From: Algoriphagus sp.
GTDB lineage: Bacteria > Bacteroidota > Bacteroidia > Cytophagales > Cyclobacteriaceae
DNA length: 64,000 nt
Reading direction: 5' to 3'
NCBI RefSeq assembly: GCF_013373065.1
Contig: NZ_JABXIN010000016.1
Location: 32,327 to 96,326, forward strand
The notes under the pieces were generated by a model. It was not told the origin of the DNA. It saw only the letters and a list, made by a program, of their open reading frames with translations, and made no database searches. A program made the translations under genes and the position numbers. Below are positions 36,420-44,847 of the stretch, one piece after another. Each line of letters begins with the position of its first letter. Within the stretch, counting starts at the first letter, position 1.

Positions 36420-36670
36420 CATTTTTTTTAAACAAATAACATAAGCATTAGCAAATCCTTAATAAATAAGAGGAAAATTGAATAATTTTCAAACACACAA
36501 AACTTATGACTTTTTGCTTACTTTTTAGTTTGAAATGCAATTTTTGTGGATTTTTAATGCATTTATTTTATTAAATTTTTCTTGAGACTTTCATTGAAAC
36601 CCTCTTAATACCTTCCAAAATTATACCAAAGATCGATCAATCGTTTTTACTTTAGAAAATTTGAGGAAGG

Positions 36671-38227
36671 TTATTTTTTCAATAAAACACGAGAAGAGTT
36701 TTTCAGTAATGTCAATTTTCCTGAAACATTAAGTCCATCTCCTAACCCAAAAATAGCCTCTTCATATCCATCTGGTAAAGTTATCGTTACTTCCTCTTCC
36801 CTAATGTTATGAACCACAAACACCTCTTGATCAGCAGTTTTTCGAAAATAAGCCATAATCGGTTCAGGGTATTCTTCGTCTGGAAGTACCAACTCTCCAA
36901 TCGCCAAAGCTGGATAGGAATTACGAAGTGAAATCAATGTTTTATAATGATTAAAATAGCTTTGGGGATTTTTCCGCTGTAATTCCAAGGGATCTACTTC
37001 TCCATCTATGCTATACTTTGATTCAATCCAAGAAGTTCTACCAGTATCTTTCTCTTTTATATCCCAAAGAAAAGGTTCCCGAATATGCTCATCAGGTTTA
37101 AGCCCTTTCATCCCGATTTCTTCTCCATAATATATGTAAGGAGCGCCAGGCATAGTAAATAAAACAGTAATGGCTTGCTTGTATTTCTCCGGATCTTCAC
37201 CTAATTCATTCAATAATCGAGGCTGATCGTGATTTGAGGAAATAGTAGCATCAATAAATTCAGGTGTAATTTTTTGATAAAAGTCTAAAACCTCTTTCTG
37301 TTTTTTCGCCAATAACATTCCATTCTTTTCTCTAAAACTCTCCAGAAGGGTGTAATGAAAATCAAAATTAAAAAGTGCGGGTAACCCAGGAAGGTATGGT
37401 GCTACGATCTCTTTCTTGTCATAAACCTCTCCAACCAAATATACATCAGGTTTGATTGCTTCCATTTTTGCACGAAACTCCTTCCAAAATTCATGATTGT
37501 CTTTTGGACGATCATCGGGAAAAATATGCTTGGCTGCATCCAATCGAAACCCATCTACCCCAACATCTTCTAGCCAAAATCTTCCGATTTCGTAAATCTC
37601 TTCCCGTACTTTAGGATTATCGAAATTTAAATCAGGCATTCCTCCCCAAAAGAACCCATAGTAATAATCCTCGCCAAAACCAGGATCATGCCATTGGCGA
37701 ATGTTGTCTGAATCCAAGGTGATTACTTTTTTATTCAAAAAATCTGCAATCGTATCCTTTTGAGCCCAAACGTAATAATATCTGTAAGGATTATTCCTAC
37801 TCTTTTTGGATTCCTGAAACCAAGGGTGCTCGGTAGAAGTGTGATTAATGATCATATCAATCACAATTTTAATATCACGTTGATGCGCTTCATCCAATAA
37901 CCGCTTAAAATCTTCTAGTGTACCATAATCCGGATGAACAGCCTTATAATCAGTGACATCATATTTATGGTAAGTCGGAGAAGGCATAATTGGCATAAAC
38001 CAAATCGCATTGGCTCCCAACTCTTTTACATAATCCAACTTTTCAGTAACTCCATTAAAATCACCAATCCCATCCCCATTGGAATCGTAAAAAGATTGAA
38101 CAAAAATCTCATAGGTCACACCTGCTTCTGGCCAATAATTTTTAGGCGTTGGTTCTTCTTTCGTATTACAGGAGTCAAAAGTTAAAACCGCCAAGATCGG
38201 TAAGATTAGGTTGGGGAATCTTTTCAT
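36671..38227 (-). CDS. GH13 alpha-amylase-type lipoprotein
   Basis: 518 residues. Signal MKRFPNLILPILAVLTFDSC with lipidated Cys20; the next residues NTKEE are acidic, which fits the lipoprotein export signal described for surface lipoproteins in Bacteroidota. The GH13 barrel shows D230 (GFRLDAAKH, nucleophile), E267 (LVGEVYD, acid/base) and D334 (SNHDQPR, transition-state stabiliser). A C-terminal beta domain follows. It likely cleaves alpha-1,4-glucans at the cell surface, as SusG does in Bacteroides (inference). It lies downstream of aldolase and is separated from it by a terminator. A GATCGATC palindrome at ~36632-36639 lies after the gene. Confidence 0.9.
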   Translation of the reverse strand: MKRFPNLILPILAVLTFDSCNTKEEPTPKNYWPEAGVTYEIFVQSFYDSNGDGIGDFNGVTEKLDYVKELGANAIWFMPIMPSPTYHKYDVTDYKAVHPDYGTLEDFKRLLDEAHQRDIKIVIDMIINHTSTEHPWFQESKKSRNNPYRYYYVWAQKDTIADFLNKKVITLDSDNIRQWHDPGFGEDYYYGFFWGGMPDLNFDNPKVREEIYEIGRFWLEDVGVDGFRLDAAKHIFPDDRPKDNHEFWKEFRAKMEAIKPDVYLVGEVYDKKEIVAPYLPGLPALFNFDFHYTLLESFREKNGMLLAKKQKEVLDFYQKITPEFIDATISSNHDQPRLLNELGEDPEKYKQAITVLFTMPGAPYIYYGEEIGMKGLKPDEHIREPFLWDIKEKDTGRTSWIESKYSIDGEVDPLELQRKNPQSYFNHYKTLISLRNSYPALAIGELVLPDEEYPEPIMAYFRKTADQEVFVVHNIREEEVTITLPDGYEEAIFGLGDGLNVSGKLTLLKNSSRVLLKK

Positions 38228-38251
38228 GAAAGTACTGGTAATAGGATAAAA

Positions 38252-38278
38252 GAAAAGTCACTAATTGAGTGACTTTTC
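38252..38278. terminator. Terminator between aldolase and the GH13 lipoprotein gene
   Basis: Perfect 10-bp stem AAAAGTCACT / AGTGACTTTT with a five-base loop, with T-rich flanks on either strand. It lies downstream of the aldolase stop (38294) and 24 bases upstream of the next start (38227), so it could end or attenuate read-through. Confidence 0.8.
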
Positions 38279-38293
38279 TTTGTGAATTTAATT

Positions 38294-39355
38294 TCAGTTT
38301 CTATTGATAGCATTAAGCATATCAAATGCTTTTTCAAGTCGAATCACAAAATTCTCTTCGCCTTTTCGAAGCCATGCCCTAGGATCATAATATTTCTTAT
38401 TGGGACTATCTGGTCCTTCTGGATTACCGAGCTGGCTTTGAAGATAAGCTTCATTCTTTTTGTAGTAATTCAAAACACCTTCCCAAGTAGCCCATTGCAT
38501 ATCCGTATCAATATTCATTTTGATGGAACCATAAGAATTTGCCTCACGGATTTCCTCCACAGAAGAGCCAGAACCACCGTGAAACACAAAATTTAATGGC
38601 TTTCCAGTAGTCCCATAATTTTTGTTGATATACTCTTGTGAGTTTTTCAAAATGATTGGCTTCAAGCTTACGTTTCCAGGCTTATAAACACCATGCACGT
38701 TCCCAAATGCTGCTGCTATGGTAAATAAATCACCAATTTTCTTCAAATGCTCGTAAGCATAGGCTACTTCCTCAGGTTGGGTATACAACTTTGAAGAATC
38801 AACGTCTGTATTGTCTACACCATCTTCTTCCCCACCTGTGACCCCTAATTCAATTTCAATTGCCATTTGAAGTCTTTCCATTTTCTTGAAATAGGAACAA
38901 GAAATTTCAACGTTCTCTTCCAATGGCTCTTCCGAAAGGTCCAACATATGAGAACTGAATAGCGGCTTTCCGTAAGCATCATAATGTGCTTGACCTGCTT
39001 CAAGCAATCCATCAATCCATGGAAGAAGCTTTTTCGCGGCATGGTCAGTATGAAGAATCACGGGCACGCCATAAGCTTCAGCCATTTGATGAACATGGTG
39101 AGCTCCAGAAATTGCTCCAGCTATACTAGCCTGCTGCTTATCATTTGGAAGGCTTTTCCCAGCAAAAAACTGAGCTCCTCCATTAGAAAATTGAATAATT
39201 ACAGGGGAATTGACTTTTTTGGCAGTCTCCAATACAGCATTAATTGAATTGCTGCCAATTACATTTACGGCAGGAAAAGCAAATTCATTCTCTTTTGCAT
39301 AAGCATACAAATCGCGAAGCTCTTCTCCGTATTTTACTCCAGGTTTAAATTTCAT
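38294..39355 (-). CDS. fbaA: Class II fructose-1,6-bisphosphate aldolase (FbaA type)
   Basis: 353 residues from the ATG at 39355 (MKFKPGVKYGEEL); the frame extends upstream into the amylase 3' end. Motifs are FPAVNVIGSNSINAVLE, the zinc-binding HTDHAAKKLLPWIDG, IEIELGVTGGEEDGVDN and FHGGSGSS. This is the class IIA form, like E. coli FbaA (~358 residues). It cleaves fructose-1,6-bisphosphate to two triose phosphates in glycolysis. It starts only 16 bases after the T9SS amylase stop, so this housekeeping gene is probably transcribed with starch-degradation genes. Confidence 0.96.
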   Translation of the reverse strand: MKFKPGVKYGEELRDLYAYAKENEFAFPAVNVIGSNSINAVLETAKKVNSPVIIQFSNGGAQFFAGKSLPNDKQQASIAGAISGAHHVHQMAEAYGVPVILHTDHAAKKLLPWIDGLLEAGQAHYDAYGKPLFSSHMLDLSEEPLEENVEISCSYFKKMERLQMAIEIELGVTGGEEDGVDNTDVDSSKLYTQPEEVAYAYEHLKKIGDLFTIAAAFGNVHGVYKPGNVSLKPIILKNSQEYINKNYGTTGKPLNFVFHGGSGSSVEEIREANSYGSIKMNIDTDMQWATWEGVLNYYKKNEAYLQSQLGNPEGPDSPNKKYYDPRAWLRKGEENFVIRLEKAFDMLNAINRN

Positions 39356-39371
39356 GTTTGAGTAGGTTTGG

Positions 39372-42170
39372 TTATCTCTTAATAAAGCGCTGATGAAGCA
39401 CTCGTCTGGTATCAAACGCTTCAAAGATATAAATCCCATTTTTAATATTGCCCAAATCAAATTCTAAATTATTCTGAATTTGGGACTGCTGACCGGAAAG
39501 AATGACTCGACCACTTAAATCAATGATGCGATAATTCGCTGCATTCATTCCGGATGGAAGTTTTACGATTAATTCTCTGGATGTAGGATTTGGATAAACC
39601 TTAAAATCTCCCGCTGGGACTTGTTCTTTAGGAATTGAGGTGACGTAATCTTCCTGCAATATTCCGGGCTCAGGACGAGGCAAAGGTTCGCTGGTAAACA
39701 GATAAAACTCTGAAGGTCTCATACTAAAATTTACTGTGGTGTTGTTAACTACAAATTCTTCCCCAGTAAAATAATTATACCAAGTTCCCACAGATGGAAA
39801 TGCCAAAGGGATATTCCCTACATTACCAAGACCAAAGTTTCCGTGCATGACTACATCCATATCGGGATGTTCTAGTATTATGGATTTTACATTACTGCTT
39901 AAAGTCAAAGTGGTTTTCTCTGGCATATTGAATACCTCATGCTCCTTTTTGAGCTTAATCATTTCCTGATAAAGCTTAAAAAGTCTAGCTCGTTGAGGAT
40001 CATTCAAATAATTCCATCGGGTAGGTTTAATTCCTAGACGATCATTATTCAATTCTTCATCGTAACCAAATTCTCCAAATTGCCATAACATTTTAGGCCC
40101 AGGTATCCCAAAATAGAAGGCTGTCAATAACTGGTTTCTATTAACTGCATTTTCAAGTTGCCTTAAATTTAGAGGAGAAGTTTTTCCAAAATTCAAGGAT
40201 TCCCACATAACCCGTTCTTCGTCATGAGACTCCTGATAGGCTACTAAATGAGGATTTTTCCATCCCCTATTTCCAAAATAAGTCCAACCAATATCCCTAT
40301 TTTCCCCTTTAGCCAATTCACGGAATTCAAAATTCATATTTCCCCAAAACATCATTCCGTAATCAGCCAATTCCTTTTCTTCTTCATTGACAGCTAAATG
40401 CTCTAAAATTACATAGGCATCCGGATGCTTAGCTTTAATTCGGTCATAAATTCGTTTCCAAATCTTGATTCTACTCGGATCATATTGCGACCAAATGCTT
40501 ACATTATCTCCAGAATTTACCTGTGTAAATCCTTTACTCAAATCAAATCTGAAACCATCAAATTTGTATTCGGTCAACCAATAGTTATTTACCGAATCAA
40601 CAAAAGCTGAGGTGTAAGTACTTTCGTGGTTGAAATCATAACCAACATTAAAGGGATGTTTCGCAACGCGATTGAACCAAGGATTGTCTTCAGTAGGCGC
40701 TCCATAATCTCCATCGTTATAAAGTCTCACAAAGGGATTCTGACCAAATGCATGGTTTAGAACCATATCCAAAATAACCATCATCCCTCTTCCATGAGCC
40801 TCATCAATCAAACGCTTTAAGTCATTTTTAGTGCCATAAAACTTATCGGGAGCAAAGAAGAAAGAAGGATTGTAGCCCCAGGACAAATTACCTTCAAACT
40901 CACCAATTGGCATGAGTTGAATCGCATTTACTCCTAACTCCTCCAAATAATCCAAGCGATCAATGACTGCTTGATAAGTTCTTTTTTCATCAAAATCTCG
41001 CACTAACAATTCATAAACCACCAACTCCTCTGGTTTTACTTTGGAATAGCTGGTATTCTTCCATTCGTAGGGATTCTGAGCGGTTTGTAAAAATGTAGCC
41101 TGAAATTCAGTTTTTCCAGAAGGATAAGGTTTTAAGCCTGGATACCTGCCCTGTTCAATGATTTCTTGATCATGAAAAGGATCAGACACTTTATCCGCAT
41201 AGGGATCTCCTATCCGAATACTGGTATCAATTAAATACTGAAAAATATATTCCTGTTTGGGAGTAAGTCCTGAGATTCTCAACCAGAAAATTTCCCCGTC
41301 CGGGGTTCTTTTCATCTGAAATTCAGGCAAAATTTTCCAATCATTGAAATCTCCAATGACATGTGCAATCCGCTTTCCTGGAGCCTGCAAAGCCAAGATC
41401 ACTTCGGTATCTGAAATATAATTTATCCCTAATCTCGCATTGGAAGGCAATTCTTCTTCCTGAGATGGAGCAAATACATTTATGGCAACAGACTCTGAAT
41501 CGGTTTCTTCCCCGACAGAAGCTTTGGCAGTTAAAGTAAAAGTACCCGCTTGGGTGGCAGTATACTCATATAATAAAGAATTGACACTTTGAGCACTTTC
41601 AACCTCTACACCGTCCAACTCGAATGAAATATCCGCAGTTGCAGAAGTTTCGGCTTTAAAGCTGAAAGATTCCCCAACTTCAAGAGAAACCTGGTTCTTG
41701 CCTGGATTGGTGATATTTACAGTAAAACCTTGCGCAAGGTCAACGAAAAAATCTTCATTCGCTGAGGTTTTCCCTTCTTTTGAACCATCTGCATTCCTAA
41801 AAACAAGCCCTAACCGGTAAATGGTTAACCCATTTGGATTATCAAAAAAATCATTGGGTGTCAATTCAAAGGTATAAAGATTCGCCTCTCCTTCAACCTT
41901 CGTCATTTTTGCATTTGGATCTGCAGTACCCCAAGTAAAGGGCACAAGATTCCAAGTAGTTGATTGGGCGCTCTCTGTGACGGCCCCAATATGAATGTAA
42001 ACGTCACAATTACAGTCTTTGAGACCGGTAGTTCCTTTTGATGCATCATAGATTATTTTAAGGGATTGGGATGCATTTGGTACCGCCGGTTCTGTTGTCA
42101 CCTGAGCTGACGCAGAAAAGCTCAAAAACAAACAAAAAAATAAGATCAGCAGCGCGTTTACTCTTTTCAT
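39372..42170 (-). CDS. T9SS-secreted GH13 alpha-amylase
   Basis: 932 residues. Signal peptide ends SFSASAQ. Then come an N-terminal beta-sandwich, an Ig-like segment (~150-230), a CBM48-like module (VIGDFNDWKILPEFQM, ~265-345) and the GH13 barrel with D543 (FRFDLSKGF), E590 (ILEHLAV) and D650 (ESHDEERV). The C-terminal ~75 residues are a T9SS type A sorting domain (DFKVYPNPTSRELIV ... GIYIF). It is exported across the outer membrane and likely degrades extracellular starch. It lies between the SusE-like gene (77 bases upstream) and aldolase (16 bases downstream). Confidence 0.93.
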   Translation of the reverse strand: MKRVNALLILFFCLFLSFSASAQVTTEPAVPNASQSLKIIYDASKGTTGLKDCNCDVYIHIGAVTESAQSTTWNLVPFTWGTADPNAKMTKVEGEANLYTFELTPNDFFDNPNGLTIYRLGLVFRNADGSKEGKTSANEDFFVDLAQGFTVNITNPGKNQVSLEVGESFSFKAETSATADISFELDGVEVESAQSVNSLLYEYTATQAGTFTLTAKASVGEETDSESVAINVFAPSQEEELPSNARLGINYISDTEVILALQAPGKRIAHVIGDFNDWKILPEFQMKRTPDGEIFWLRISGLTPKQEYIFQYLIDTSIRIGDPYADKVSDPFHDQEIIEQGRYPGLKPYPSGKTEFQATFLQTAQNPYEWKNTSYSKVKPEELVVYELLVRDFDEKRTYQAVIDRLDYLEELGVNAIQLMPIGEFEGNLSWGYNPSFFFAPDKFYGTKNDLKRLIDEAHGRGMMVILDMVLNHAFGQNPFVRLYNDGDYGAPTEDNPWFNRVAKHPFNVGYDFNHESTYTSAFVDSVNNYWLTEYKFDGFRFDLSKGFTQVNSGDNVSIWSQYDPSRIKIWKRIYDRIKAKHPDAYVILEHLAVNEEEKELADYGMMFWGNMNFEFRELAKGENRDIGWTYFGNRGWKNPHLVAYQESHDEERVMWESLNFGKTSPLNLRQLENAVNRNQLLTAFYFGIPGPKMLWQFGEFGYDEELNNDRLGIKPTRWNYLNDPQRARLFKLYQEMIKLKKEHEVFNMPEKTTLTLSSNVKSIILEHPDMDVVMHGNFGLGNVGNIPLAFPSVGTWYNYFTGEEFVVNNTTVNFSMRPSEFYLFTSEPLPRPEPGILQEDYVTSIPKEQVPAGDFKVYPNPTSRELIVKLPSGMNAANYRIIDLSGRVILSGQQSQIQNNLEFDLGNIKNGIYIFEAFDTRRVLHQRFIKR

Positions 42171-42190
42171 TGAGGTAAATTAATAAAGAG

Positions 42191-42228
42191 AAGCCGACTC
42201 CGAAAGCATTTGCTTAGGAAGTCGGCTT
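42191..42228 (-). terminator. Hairpin between the SusE-like and amylase genes
   Basis: Stem AAGCCGACT / AGTCGGCTT around an inner AAGCA/TGCTT hairpin, 20 bases after the SusE stop. The trailing T-run on the minus strand is weak, so it may be an attenuator or an RNA-stability element rather than a full terminator. Confidence 0.5.
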
Positions 42229-42247
42229 GAAAATAATTTCAAGAAAA

Positions 42248-43282
42248 TCAATTTTTAGTCATTGTATATTTCACCTCACCTGGAGTACGGAAATCCAAGG
42301 TCACGGTGTAATTACCCGCTTCAGAAACTGCAATATTTGGCCCATCAGCAGTTAATTCTCCATTTGAACCTCCATAATTGAAGCCCCAATCTTGATTTGC
42401 TCTGAATTTCATTTCACCCGCTTTCAAATCCGTGGTGATTGTCAATACATTTTCATCTCGATTGAAACTCATTTTTGTTTCTGAATCCCAACCTCCTTCG
42501 GTTGCATCACCAATAATTCCCCAGTATAGTGGTTCTCCAAGCGTATAAGTCTTTGCAGCCAAATCCACTTTCATGAGGATGGTACCAAATTCAGTCACCT
42601 TAATATTGTCACCTTCCTGATCCAGGGTTCCATCCGCCCCGTTATCTCCATAATTGATATCCCAACTATTGGTCTCATTCACTTTAAATTCTCCTGTTCC
42701 TCCCGGAAGAATATGAACATAACCTTCGTAAACATTATCGAAGTTTACAGACTTCAAGACAGTCATTTCATTTTCAGGATTCCATCCTTGGTAGTCACCT
42801 GGAACATACATTACTGGAAACTCGACATTAGCGTTGTAGGGAGTTATGGAAAGCGTAACTGTTTCACCAAAAATAGGAGAAAGAGGCTGGTTGATGCTGG
42901 CTTTTACACGAAAATCAACATCGGTTGGCGTGTCTAACATAGCTCCTTTGGAGAGTAATTCATCATTAATAGTCTCAGATGTCACTTCAATGATATTTGA
43001 ATTAGAAGATCCTAGGCTTACTGCATTTGCAAAACCGGAACCAGCCAAATCCATTTCAACTTCATACGTTACTGTTCCTGTCATTCCAAAATCAGCTGCG
43101 GTTACAGTAAATGGAATCACCTCTTCTGGATTGTCTGCATTTAATACTAAGCTTGATCCAGAACTAGGACTTGACAGGGTTGATCCTGTTTGAGGAATAA
43201 TTGGCGGCATTTCATAATTGTCACAAGCCCACATTGCTGGAATTACTGCTGTGATCCATGCGATTTTTTTAAGTGCTTTCAT
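42248..43282 (-). CDS. SusE/SusF-like starch-binding outer-membrane lipoprotein
   Basis: 344 residues. Signal MKALKKIAWITAVIPAMWAC with lipidated Cys20. An N-terminal SusE-type Ig-like domain (ADFGMTGTVTYEVEMDLAG) is followed by two repeated starch-binding modules; YVPGDYQGWNPENEM and YWGIIGDATEGGWDSET begin them, with paired DINYGDNGADG and GFNYGGSNGEL ends. In Bacteroides SusE binds starch at the cell surface next to SusC/SusD; here no SusC or SusD gene is adjacent or in the window. First gene of the minus arm of the locus, opposite the LacI regulator. Confidence 0.85.
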   Translation of the reverse strand: MKALKKIAWITAVIPAMWACDNYEMPPIIPQTGSTLSSPSSGSSLVLNADNPEEVIPFTVTAADFGMTGTVTYEVEMDLAGSGFANAVSLGSSNSNIIEVTSETINDELLSKGAMLDTPTDVDFRVKASINQPLSPIFGETVTLSITPYNANVEFPVMYVPGDYQGWNPENEMTVLKSVNFDNVYEGYVHILPGGTGEFKVNETNSWDINYGDNGADGTLDQEGDNIKVTEFGTILMKVDLAAKTYTLGEPLYWGIIGDATEGGWDSETKMSFNRDENVLTITTDLKAGEMKFRANQDWGFNYGGSNGELTADGPNIAVSEAGNYTVTLDFRTPGEVKYTMTKN

Positions 43283-43626
43283 AAATTTTGAATAATTGTT
43301 AATTGTATTGATGGGTCTAAGATTTTTGGAAGAATTCTAGAAATAGTACAATTTAAAAACCTGTTTTTGTATTTTATTTTGCTTATTTCTGATCAAATCC
43401 TTTCAAATAATAGAAGACTAAAAGATTCAAAACAATGCCTATCTGAAAAAAAGTGGAGGGATTTTAGTTGCAATCGTTTGCGTTTTCGTTTGCATTCCTA
43501 AACTTTTTTTTCGGAAAGTTTCTGAGGTTTTGAGTATTTTCAACCTGAATCCTGCCAAATGCTTATTTTAGGATTTATTTGTAGGTATACTTTTATCAAT
43601 ACCCAATTCACGGAATAATATAATTT
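43283..43626. promoter_or_regulatory. 344-base divergent control region between SusE-like and LacI-type genes
   Basis: No gene or ORF of note. It is AT-rich and contains the operator-like palindrome at 43470-43481 and a second copy of TCGTTTGC at 43486-43493. No exact TAnnTTTG box was found on either strand; a near-match TACTTTTA lies before the LacI start. It should hold both divergent promoters. Confidence 0.6.
43470..43481. promoter_or_regulatory. Putative LacI-family operator 1
   Basis: GCAATCGTTTGC: half-sites GCAA/TTGC around a central CG, the usual form of LacI-family operators. It is ~190 bases before the SusE start and ~145 before the regulator start, so it could control both. Confidence 0.55.
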
Positions 43627-44664
43627 ATGAAATTAGGACAAGCGACCATTAAGGATATTGCCCGCGAGCTAAATGTCTCCTCCTCAACTGTTTCCAGGGC
43701 TCTCAAAGATTATCCTGGAATCAGTGATGAGACTAAAAGAAAAGTAAAGGAACTTGCTGCGAAGCTGAATTATCGCCCAAATGCAATCGCACTTTCCTTG
43801 CGAAAAAGTAGGTCCTTCACGATTGGGGTAATTATTCCTGAAGTCGTTCACTTTTTTTTCTCAACCGTTATTTCCGGGATTGAAGAAGTAGCCAATTCCA
43901 GAGGCTATAATGTGATCCTAACTCAAACCAATGAAAAGTATGACCGGGAACGAAGCAGTATTGAAACCATGCTTTCCAATCAGATTGATGGCTTTTTGGT
44001 AAGTTATTCGAAAGAGACCCAAGATTTTGACCACTTTTCAAACCTTTTGGACCAAGGGTACCCAATTGTTTTCTTTGACCGGGTACCTCAGATTCCAAAA
44101 GCTATTAATGTCATGGTAGATGACTACAGAGGTGCCTATGATGCAGTCAGTCATCTGATTCGCCAAGGCTATAAGCGGATTATTCATTTGGCTGGTCCAA
44201 AAAATCTAGCAATTAGTAAGGAACGTATCAGAGGCTATCGTGATGCCCTCACCGACCATGGGATTGAAGTGGACGAATCTTTGATCGTCGAATGTCCACT
44301 GGGAACAGATACTGAAAGTCGAAAAATTACCACTGAAATTCTAAAAAGTGATTCGGTTAGACCCGACGCATTTTTTGGAAACAACGATATGGCTGCAGTA
44401 GGTGCTATGCTTGCCTGCAAAGATGCAGGATTACAAATACCAAATGATGTGGGAATAGTTGGCTTTTCCAATTGGCAGTTTTGTTCTATGATCGATCCGG
44501 GGCTTTCATCCGTAGCCCAACCGGGATTTCAAATGGGTGCAAAAGCCACAGAAATCTTATTAGATATCATCGAAAAAAAGTTAGATCCTGAGCAAATCAC
44601 CGAATCCGTGACTCTCCCAACAGAGCTTTTGATTAGAAAATCCTCAGTTCGAATAAAAAACTGA
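43627..44664 (+). CDS. LacI-family transcriptional regulator of the starch/maltose locus
   Basis: 345 residues. The N-terminal helix-turn-helix is TIKDIARELNVSSSTVSRAL (residues ~7-26), followed by the hinge helix PNAIALSLRKSRS and a periplasmic-binding-protein-like sensor domain (IGVIIPEVVHFFFSTVISG, GFSNWQFCSMIDPGLSSV). It binds DNA as a dimer and responds to a sugar or sugar phosphate. It sits between the SusE/amylase arm and the GH31/MFS arm, with a CG-centred palindrome on each side, so it probably controls both. The effector (maltose, glucose or a phosphate) is not readable. Confidence 0.93.
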   Translation: MKLGQATIKDIARELNVSSSTVSRALKDYPGISDETKRKVKELAAKLNYRPNAIALSLRKSRSFTIGVIIPEVVHFFFSTVISGIEEVANSRGYNVILTQTNEKYDRERSSIETMLSNQIDGFLVSYSKETQDFDHFSNLLDQGYPIVFFDRVPQIPKAINVMVDDYRGAYDAVSHLIRQGYKRIIHLAGPKNLAISKERIRGYRDALTDHGIEVDESLIVECPLGTDTESRKITTEILKSDSVRPDAFFGNNDMAAVGAMLACKDAGLQIPNDVGIVGFSNWQFCSMIDPGLSSVAQPGFQMGAKATEILLDIIEKKLDPEQITESVTLPTELLIRKSSVRIKN

Positions 44665-44694
44665 AAAAAATTTTAATTGATTTTAAAGAAAAAG

Positions 44695-44708
44695 TGCAAT
44701 CGATTGAA
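44695..44708. promoter_or_regulatory. Putative LacI-family operator 2
   Basis: TGCAATCGATTGAA, with a perfect inner CAATCGATTG palindrome centred on CG at 44701/44702. It shares GCAATCG with operator 1. It lies ~140 bases before the GH31 gene and just after the regulator gene. Confidence 0.6.
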
Positions 44709-44847
44709 CAGTCGAAATTTGATTCGATTGGCCTTTTTAAATATTTAGTAAATCAAAAACAGGGCTCTTTCGCAATTAAAATGGGTTTTTAGGTTAAAGG
44801 AAGCTTTCTAAATTAGCAACAATCCTATGTTAGAATACCCATAAATT

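Noticed and set aside
36632..36645. GATCGATC palindrome as a third LacI operator
   Set aside because: It lies after the last gene of the arm and lacks the GCAA/TTGC half-sites of the two candidate operators.
38294..39460. Longer aldolase start at 39460
   Set aside because: It would overlap the amylase 3' end; MKFKPGVKYG at 39355 is the family start.
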